Shown here piece after piece: positions 6,925-10,033 of a stretch of DNA of 10,033 bases (positions are counted from its first letter, which is position 1; every line of letters begins with the position of its first letter). Source of the stretch: an uncultured Limnohabitans sp. (lineage in GTDB: Bacteria > Pseudomonadota > Gammaproteobacteria > Burkholderiales > Burkholderiaceae_C). Below the pieces are notes generated by a model. The model searched no databases, was not told where the DNA came from, and worked only from the letters and a program-made list of their open reading frames with translations. The stretch spans positions 1 through 10,033 of the forward strand of contig NZ_CALBEX010000098.1 of the NCBI RefSeq assembly GCF_937889215.1. The letters run 5' to 3'. A program made the position numbers and the translations under genes.

Positions 6925-7146
6925 AAGTGGGCGGCGGTATAAACCCTAGGCGTCCCAAAAAGCCTTGTTTCGGGGTTGGGGCCGTGACCACAAGGCCCAC
7001 TTGGCTGCGGGGCTAAGGGGTTGGCTGCACAATTCGTATTTCTTTGATTCAATGGACAAACCGAGTCACCGCATGACCCTTCAGAAAAACCAGGTGTTGC
7101 CCGCAGGAACACAGCCCATGCCGGTCGCAACAGGGGCGACGGACAG

Positions 7147-7383
7147 ATGAACCTGCGCGCTCAGGTGCTGGCCCAGCGGGCGGCGGACGTCCTGGCCGAG
7201 GCTTTGCCCCATGTGCCATCGCCTTGCATGTCGGTGTGTGTGATGCACCCGCAAGCGGCGGTGTGCGAAGGCTGTTTGCGCAGCCTGGAGGAAATCGGTG
7301 CTTGGAGCCGGATGCCCGATGAAGCCAAGCGTCAAGTTTGGCAGCGCATCCAACAGCAACTCTCTGAGGTGCCCGGTCACTGA
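7147..7383 (+). CDS. DUF1289 family small cysteine-motif protein
   Basis: 78 residues. The core VPSPCMSVCVMHPQAAVCEGCLRSLEEIGAWSRM is the DUF1289 signature with Cys27-x3-Cys31-x8-Cys40-x2-Cys43, probably a small metal or iron-sulfur site, followed by the usual helical DEAKRQVWQRI stretch. No function is firmly established for the family. The 26-residue extension before the motif is longer than in many members. The ribosome site before ATG 7147 is poor. It stands alone between the marR leader region and the convergent universal stress gene, with no co-transcribed partner. Confidence 0.85.
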   Translation: MNLRAQVLAQRAADVLAEALPHVPSPCMSVCVMHPQAAVCEGCLRSLEEIGAWSRMPDEAKRQVWQRIQQQLSEVPGH

Positions 7384-7399
7384 ACACGGGCACTCAGTG
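7378..7399. terminator. Weak hairpin between the convergent DUF1289 and universal stress genes
   Basis: CACTGA (7378-7383) and TCAGTG (7394-7399) can pair around a 10-base loop. An overlapping alternative pairs GCCCG (7371-7375) with CGGGC (7387-7391). Neither is followed by a T run, so termination is uncertain. Confidence 0.2.
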
Positions 7400-7418
7400 G
7401 CATCCTCGGGCAAGTCAC

Positions 7419-7865
7419 TCAATCTGGGCTGCGCTTGACCACGATCAGCACGTTGCAGGGCGATTCTTCCACCAAGGATTTGGCGGTAGAGCCACTCCAC
7501 CAGCGGCGCAGCAAGTTCTTTTCGTGTTGGTGACCCACCACAATCAAGTCAGCCCCGGCACGGTTGGCAAACTCAGACAGTTCGCGGATCACCTCGCCTT
7601 GGAGCACTTCGCCTTGCACGGCAAAACCCATGGCTTGCAGGGTCTGCACCCCTTGGTTGAGCTGCTCTTTGAGCTGCGCCTCCAGCGGGGCATTGTTGGC
7701 CGATGTGTAGTAGCCCATTTCCATGGAGCCGACGTCTAAAGGGTTGGGCGCCACGGCCACCAAGGTCAGTCGGGGTTGACCCCAGTGGGCCAATTCTTTC
7801 AATTCCAGCAAGGCTTTTTGCCCGCTGTCCGAGCCGTCATAGGCCAAGATGATGTGCTTGTACAT
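7419..7865 (-). CDS. Universal stress protein, UspA family
   Basis: 148 residues, a normal length for a single-domain Usp. It opens MYKHIILAYDGSDSGQKAL, with the conserved aspartate of the first strand and the small-residue turn, and ends ADLIVVGHQHEKNLLRRWWSGSTAKSLVEESPCNVLIVV. The ATP-binding motif G-2X-G-9X-G-S/T is degenerate: Gly111 and Gly125-Ser126 are present, but the middle glycine is His114 and the spacing is one residue off, so nucleotide binding is doubtful. ATG 7865 is preceded by AGGAGA at good spacing. It is a single-gene unit with a structured leader. The role is presumably stress or growth-arrest survival; no specific partner is indicated. Confidence 0.9.
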   Translation of the reverse strand: MYKHIILAYDGSDSGQKALLELKELAHWGQPRLTLVAVAPNPLDVGSMEMGYYTSANNAPLEAQLKEQLNQGVQTLQAMGFAVQGEVLQGEVIRELSEFANRAGADLIVVGHQHEKNLLRRWWSGSTAKSLVEESPCNVLIVVKRSPD

Positions 7866-7889
7866 GGTCTCTCCTGGTCGGTTTGGGGT

Positions 7890-7911
7890 GCCTGCCCTCG
7901 GGATGGCAGGC
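7890..7911 (-). promoter_or_regulatory. Leader hairpin of the universal stress gene
   Basis: GCCTGCC (7890-7896) and GGCAGGC (7905-7911) are a perfect 7-base inverted repeat with an 8-base loop, lying in the expected 5' leader about 25 bases before ATG 7865. It is not followed by a T run in either direction, so an RNA structure or a protein site is more likely than a terminator. Confidence 0.4.
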
Positions 7912-7912
7912 C

Positions 7913-7926
7913 TGCGCAGATGCGCA
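7913..7926. repeat. Palindrome TGCGCA-GA-TGCGCA
   Basis: Two copies of the self-complementary hexamer TGCGCA are separated by GA, just downstream of the predicted transcription start of the universal stress gene. It overlaps the right-hand operator candidate (7924-7939) by three bases. It could be an operator or simply leader structure. Confidence 0.35.
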
Positions 7927-7939
7927 TTGGGACAAATGT
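7924..7939. promoter_or_regulatory. Near-palindromic operator candidate, copy 2
   Basis: The plus-strand 16-mer differs at only two positions from the minus-strand 16-mer at 6154-6139. On the minus strand it reads ACATTTGTCCCAATGC and directly follows the TAAAAT box of the universal stress gene. Confidence 0.35.
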
Positions 7940-7966
7940 ATTTTAAGGAAAAGCGGCTTTTTGCAA
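7940..7966 (-). promoter_or_regulatory. Candidate promoter of the universal stress gene
   Basis: Minus-strand TTGCAA (7966-7961) and TAAAAT (7945-7940) are 15 bases apart; shifting the -35 box by one or two bases gives 16-17. The -10 box is identical to that proposed for the fusion gene. TTGCAA is its own complement, so it could also serve the divergent isomerase gene. Confidence 0.3.
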
Positions 7967-7990
7967 GTCGGTGATGACCCTATAGACTGT

Positions 7991-8000
7991 GCAATATTGC
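7991..8000. repeat. Perfect 10-base palindrome before the isomerase gene
   Basis: GCAATATTGC lies 24 bases before ATG 8025, close after a TATAGA (7981-7986) that might be a -10 box. A regulator site is possible; a 10-base palindrome may also occur by chance. Confidence 0.25.
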
Positions 8001-8024
8001 GAACCGCAGCCATGACAAACCCCC

Positions 8025-8660
8025 ATGAAAACCATTCATTTTTATTTTGATTTCATCTCGCCGTATGCCTGGCTGGGTTTTGACGCACTGCCGCAGGCGC
8101 TGCAAGGCATCAGCCACCGGGTGGTGCACAAGCCGGTGCTGTTTGCCGCCATGCTCAAACACCATGGGCAATTGGGCCCGGCCGAAATGCCCAGCAAACG
8201 GGATTGGACTTACCGACAGGTGCTGTGGCTGGCGCGCCAGCAAGGCACGGCCTTGCAGTTGCCTGCCATGCACCCCTTCAATCCGCTGGGTTTGCTGCGT
8301 TTGGCCATCGCATGCGGGGCGCAGGGGCAGCCTAGCCGCTATGTGTGCGAAAAAATATTCCGTCATGTTTGGTGCACGGGCCAGGACGCCGCAGACGCCG
8401 AGCGTCTTCCCGAGCTGGCCGCCAACTTGAACCCCGCGCAAGACGCGAGCGCGCCCAGCGTGAAGCAGGCCTTGCAGGCGCACAGCGCAGAAGCCATCGC
8501 ATTGGGCGTGTTTGGGGTGCCCACTTGGGTGGTGGATGGCCGACTGTTTTGGGGGCAAGACGCTTTGCCCATGTTGCGCGCTTATTTGCAGGGCGATGCC
8601 TGGTTTGATGGCCCCGACTGGCAGGCGCCGGCGCAGTGCAAGCCAGGTGGTCGGCGCTGA
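8025..8660 (+). CDS. 2-hydroxychromene-2-carboxylate isomerase-like DsbA-fold protein
   Basis: 211 residues, a typical length. The N-terminal strand FYFDFISPYAWLGFDAL carries the S-P-Y motif (Ser12), where kappa-class glutathione transferases and HCCA isomerases bind the glutathione thiol. The helical insert is in the middle. GVFGVPTWVVDGRLFWGQDALPML gives the cis-proline loop and the C-terminal GQD motif of the family. Known members isomerise 2-hydroxychromene-2-carboxylate in naphthalene breakdown, or act as glutathione-dependent thiol transferases. No aromatic degradation genes are in the window, so the physiological substrate is open and a general glutathione-linked role is as likely. No Shine-Dalgarno sequence is seen before ATG 8025. 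Its stop is only 4 bases from the stop of the convergent membrane protein gene. Confidence 0.85.
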   Translation: MKTIHFYFDFISPYAWLGFDALPQALQGISHRVVHKPVLFAAMLKHHGQLGPAEMPSKRDWTYRQVLWLARQQGTALQLPAMHPFNPLGLLRLAIACGAQGQPSRYVCEKIFRHVWCTGQDAADAERLPELAANLNPAQDASAPSVKQALQAHSAEAIALGVFGVPTWVVDGRLFWGQDALPMLRAYLQGDAWFDGPDWQAPAQCKPGGRR

Positions 8661-8664
8661 AGCA

Positions 8665-8931
8665 TCACGCCACCGGGGGAGAGGCCTGCGCATCCTGGGC
8701 TTCCCAGCGGTTCATGAGCCCTGCGTAAATGGCCACGATGGCCATGAAGATCAGGACAGAGCCCTGCGCAGCCATCCAAAAATGAAAGGGTGCGCCCCAA
8801 ACTTCAAAAGTCAGATCGCGTGCAAAGAAGGAGGGACCGAAACTCGCCGCCAGCCAAACGCTCAGCAACACCGCTTGCAGGCGACGTTGGCGTTTTTTCA
8901 GAGCGCGAGAGCGTGGGGTCGGTTCAGACAT
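8665..8931 (-). CDS. Orphan DUF4212-like small membrane protein
   Basis: 88 residues from ATG 8931; a TTG at 8949 would add six, and neither start has a good ribosome site. A basic N-terminus (RSRALKKRQRRL) is followed by two hydrophobic segments, about 19-38 and 48-72. Its GAPFHFWMAAQGSVLIFMAIVAIYAGLM segment aligns with [28 protein letters not shown] of the DUF4212 protein at 9169-9429, including FW, A-QGS and the spacing. It is therefore read as a diverged paralog of the sodium:solute symporter small subunit. No symporter gene follows it: downstream is the convergent isomerase. It lacks the LLAP/N-x-I stretch of the canonical copy. It may be a relic, or may serve another transporter. Confidence 0.72.
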   Translation of the reverse strand: MSEPTPRSRALKKRQRRLQAVLLSVWLAASFGPSFFARDLTFEVWGAPFHFWMAAQGSVLIFMAIVAIYAGLMNRWEAQDAQASPPVA

Positions 8932-9015
8932 GACAGAGCTTAGGGACAAAATGCAGGCCCTTGGCCTCAGTGTTTACCCTTAATTCCCGCAAGCCTGTTG
9001 GGACTTACCCTTGTT

Positions 9016-9045
9016 TTGAGCCACTTCAGGTGCTGTTGCAATAAT
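9016..9045 (+). promoter_or_regulatory. Candidate promoter of the DUF4212-symporter pair
   Basis: TTGAGC (9016-9021) and AATAAT (9040-9045) are 18 bases apart. An inverted repeat GGTGCT (9029-9034) / AGCACC (9056-9061) brackets the -10 box and the expected start, suggesting an operator. The leader would be about 115 bases; it contains a CACAG/CTGTG hairpin (9064-9079) and a partial match to the operator element at 9094-9107 (GCATTTGAGACAAG). Confidence 0.35.
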
Positions 9046-9154
9046 TCTGTAAGGAAGCACCGACACAGTGCGGCCTGTGCCGTCTTGAATCCTGCATTTG
9101 AGACAAGCAAAAACGTGGCGGTTGATTCCGCTGAAATCACATAAGCATCACATT

Positions 9155-9160
9155 AGGAGA
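9155..9160 (+). promoter_or_regulatory. Ribosome binding site fixing the DUF4212 start
   Basis: AGGAGA ends at 9160, nine bases before ATG 9169 counting from AGGAG. It overlaps the earlier in-frame ATG at 9160, which therefore cannot be the start. Confidence 0.75.
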
Positions 9161-9168
9161 TGACTTTC

Positions 9169-9429
9169 ATGACAACTGATAGCAACGCAAAGGCCTACTG
9201 GTCGGCGACGCTGGGCCTGTTGACCAAAGTTTTGGTCGTTTGGTTCCTGTGCTCGTACGTCGCAGGCATCCTGCTCGCACCCGCACTCAACAGCATCCAC
9301 CTGGGCGGTTACCCCCTGGGCTTCTGGTTTGCTCAACAAGGCTCGATTTACATCTTTATCGTTTTGATCTTCTGGTACGCCAAGAAGATGGGCGAGATTG
9401 ACCGTCAATTCGGCATGCAAGAAGACTAA
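9169..9429 (+). CDS. DUF4212 protein, sodium:solute symporter small subunit
   Basis: 86 residues. [34 protein letters not shown] forms the first transmembrane helix (about 15-38), and [28 protein letters not shown] the second (about 50-71), followed by a charged tail DRQFGMQED. This is the conserved pattern of the probable solute:sodium symporter small subunit family (TIGR03647/DUF4212). It is followed after 13 bases by the large symporter, the standard pairing of this family. Translation starts at ATG 9169, set by the AGGAGA site. The transported solute is not known from sequence; relatives are often labelled acetate or other organic acid carriers by default. Confidence 0.92.
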   Translation: MTTDSNAKAYWSATLGLLTKVLVVWFLCSYVAGILLAPALNSIHLGGYPLGFWFAQQGSIYIFIVLIFWYAKKMGEIDRQFGMQED

Positions 9430-9442
9430 AAGGAAGACCCAC

Positions 9443-10033
9443 ATGGAACTCCAAACCACCATTTATTTGTTCGTGGGTTTGAGCTTTGCGCTCTACCTCG
9501 GCATCGCCTTCTGGGCACGCGCGGGCAGCACGTCCGAGTTTTACGTTGCGGGCGGCGGTGTCCACCCCATCACCAACGGTATGGCCACAGCCGCTGACTG
9601 GATGTCGGCTGCGTCCTTCATCTCCATGGCTGGCCTGATCTCCAACATGGGCTACGGCGGTTCCGTGTTCCTGATGGGCTGGACCGGCGGTTACGTGTTG
9701 CTGGCCATGTTGCTGGCGCCCTACCTGCGCAAGTTCGGCAAGTTCACCGTGCCCGAGTTCATTGGCGACCGCTTCTACTCGAAGTCAGCCCGTAACGTGG
9801 CCGTGTTGTGCTTGTTGATCGCTTCGCTGACTTACATCATTGGCCAAATGACCGGTGTGGGCGTGACCTTCGCGCGTTTCTTGGGCGTGACCAGCGAACA
9901 GGGCATCTACATTGGCATGGCCATTGTGTTTGCTTACGCGGTGTTCGGCGGCATGAAGGGCATCACCTACACCCAAGTGGCTCAGTACTGCGTGCTGATC
10001 GCGGCTTACTTGGTGCCTGCCATCTTCATCTCT
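9443..10033 (+). CDS. Sodium:solute symporter, VC_2705-type, SSS family (5' part)
   Basis: 197 N-terminal codons are visible; the frame is open to the window edge. ATG 9443 follows AAGGAAG (9430-9436) at good spacing. The first helix is [20 protein letters not shown], then [36 protein letters not shown] (31-66), the region that in the SSS family forms the sodium site and broken first core helix. Further helices lie around 74-92, 121-140, 153-168 and 183-197, with [18 protein letters not shown] near the end. The preceding DUF4212 gene supports the VC_2705 subfamily (TIGR03648) over classical ActP acetate permease. Import of a small carboxylate with Na+ across the inner membrane is inferred. 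Confidence 0.92.
   Translation, partial: MELQTTIYLFVGLSFALYLGIAFWARAGSTSEFYVAGGGVHPITNGMATAADWMSAASFISMAGLISNMGYGGSVFLMGWTGGYVLLAMLLAPYLRKFGKFTVPEFIGDRFYSKSARNVAVLCLLIASLTYIIGQMTGVGVTFARFLGVTSEQGIYIGMAIVFAYAVFGGMKGITYTQVAQYCVLIAAYLVPAIFIS

Noticed and set aside
6874..6969. Direct repeat AAGCCTTGTT at 6874-6883 and 6960-6969
   Set aside because: Ten bases only, with no flanking structure or mobile gene; may be chance or part of a local RNA fold.
6972..7024. GGGG runs (GGGGTTGGGG and GGGGCTAAGGGG) as a G-quadruplex
   Set aside because: The two pairs of G runs are separated by about 30 bases, too far for a standard single quadruplex.
6782..7130. N-terminal extension of the MarR frame to 7130
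   Set aside because: The frame is open, but the translation is unlike any regulator and runs through the intrinsic terminator and TATAAT region.
9160..9168. Earlier in-frame ATG for the DUF4212 protein
   Set aside because: It overlaps the AGGAGA ribosome site, which is correctly spaced for ATG 9169.

Overview
The window looks like chromosomal DNA of a betaproteobacterium of the order Burkholderiales, most likely family Comamonadaceae (the Limnohabitans / Rhodoferax / Polaromonas type). This rests on the GC-rich codon use and on protein sequences that resemble that group from memory; no database search was possible.

Left part (1-4308, + strand): the distal end of a leucine/isovalerate degradation (liu) operon. 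In order it holds the 3' end of an enoyl-CoA hydratase of the methylglutaconyl-CoA hydratase kind (liuC), the biotin-carrying alpha subunit of methylcrotonyl-CoA carboxylase (liuD), a GhrA-type glyoxylate/hydroxypyruvate reductase, and hydroxymethylglutaryl-CoA lyase (liuE). Gaps between genes are only 9-16 bases, so they are probably co-transcribed. LiuD, LiuC and LiuE take methylcrotonyl-CoA to acetyl-CoA and acetoacetate. The reductase is not a pathway step and sits between liuD and liuE.

Middle part (4340-6781, - strand): a two-domain protein joining a GT81-like, glucosyl-3-phosphoglycerate-synthase-type glycosyltransferase to a HAD phosphatase, and upstream of it a MarR-family regulator. 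The only plausible ATG of the regulator is thrown out of frame by an 8-base homopolymer. Upstream of marR is a 365-base stretch without a gene (6782-7146). It contains a minus-strand TATAAT box and, about 50 bases further on, a strong intrinsic terminator, which suggests a small RNA or an attenuated leader.

Right part (7147-10033): a small DUF1289 cysteine-motif protein (+), a universal stress protein (-), a DsbA-fold 2-hydroxychromene-2-carboxylate isomerase-like protein (+), an orphan DUF4212-like two-helix membrane protein (-), then a canonical DUF4212 small subunit and its sodium:solute symporter (+), the latter cut by the window end. The two DUF4212-type genes are divergently oriented paralogs.

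The most interesting signals are the glycosyltransferase-phosphatase fusion and a near-palindromic element (core CATTTG-NN-C-A/C-AAT). The element touches a -10-like box in front of three minus-strand units: the fusion gene, the marR leader and the universal stress gene. This makes it a candidate operator for the resident MarR protein. No tRNA, rRNA, CRISPR array, insertion sequence or phage gene was seen.
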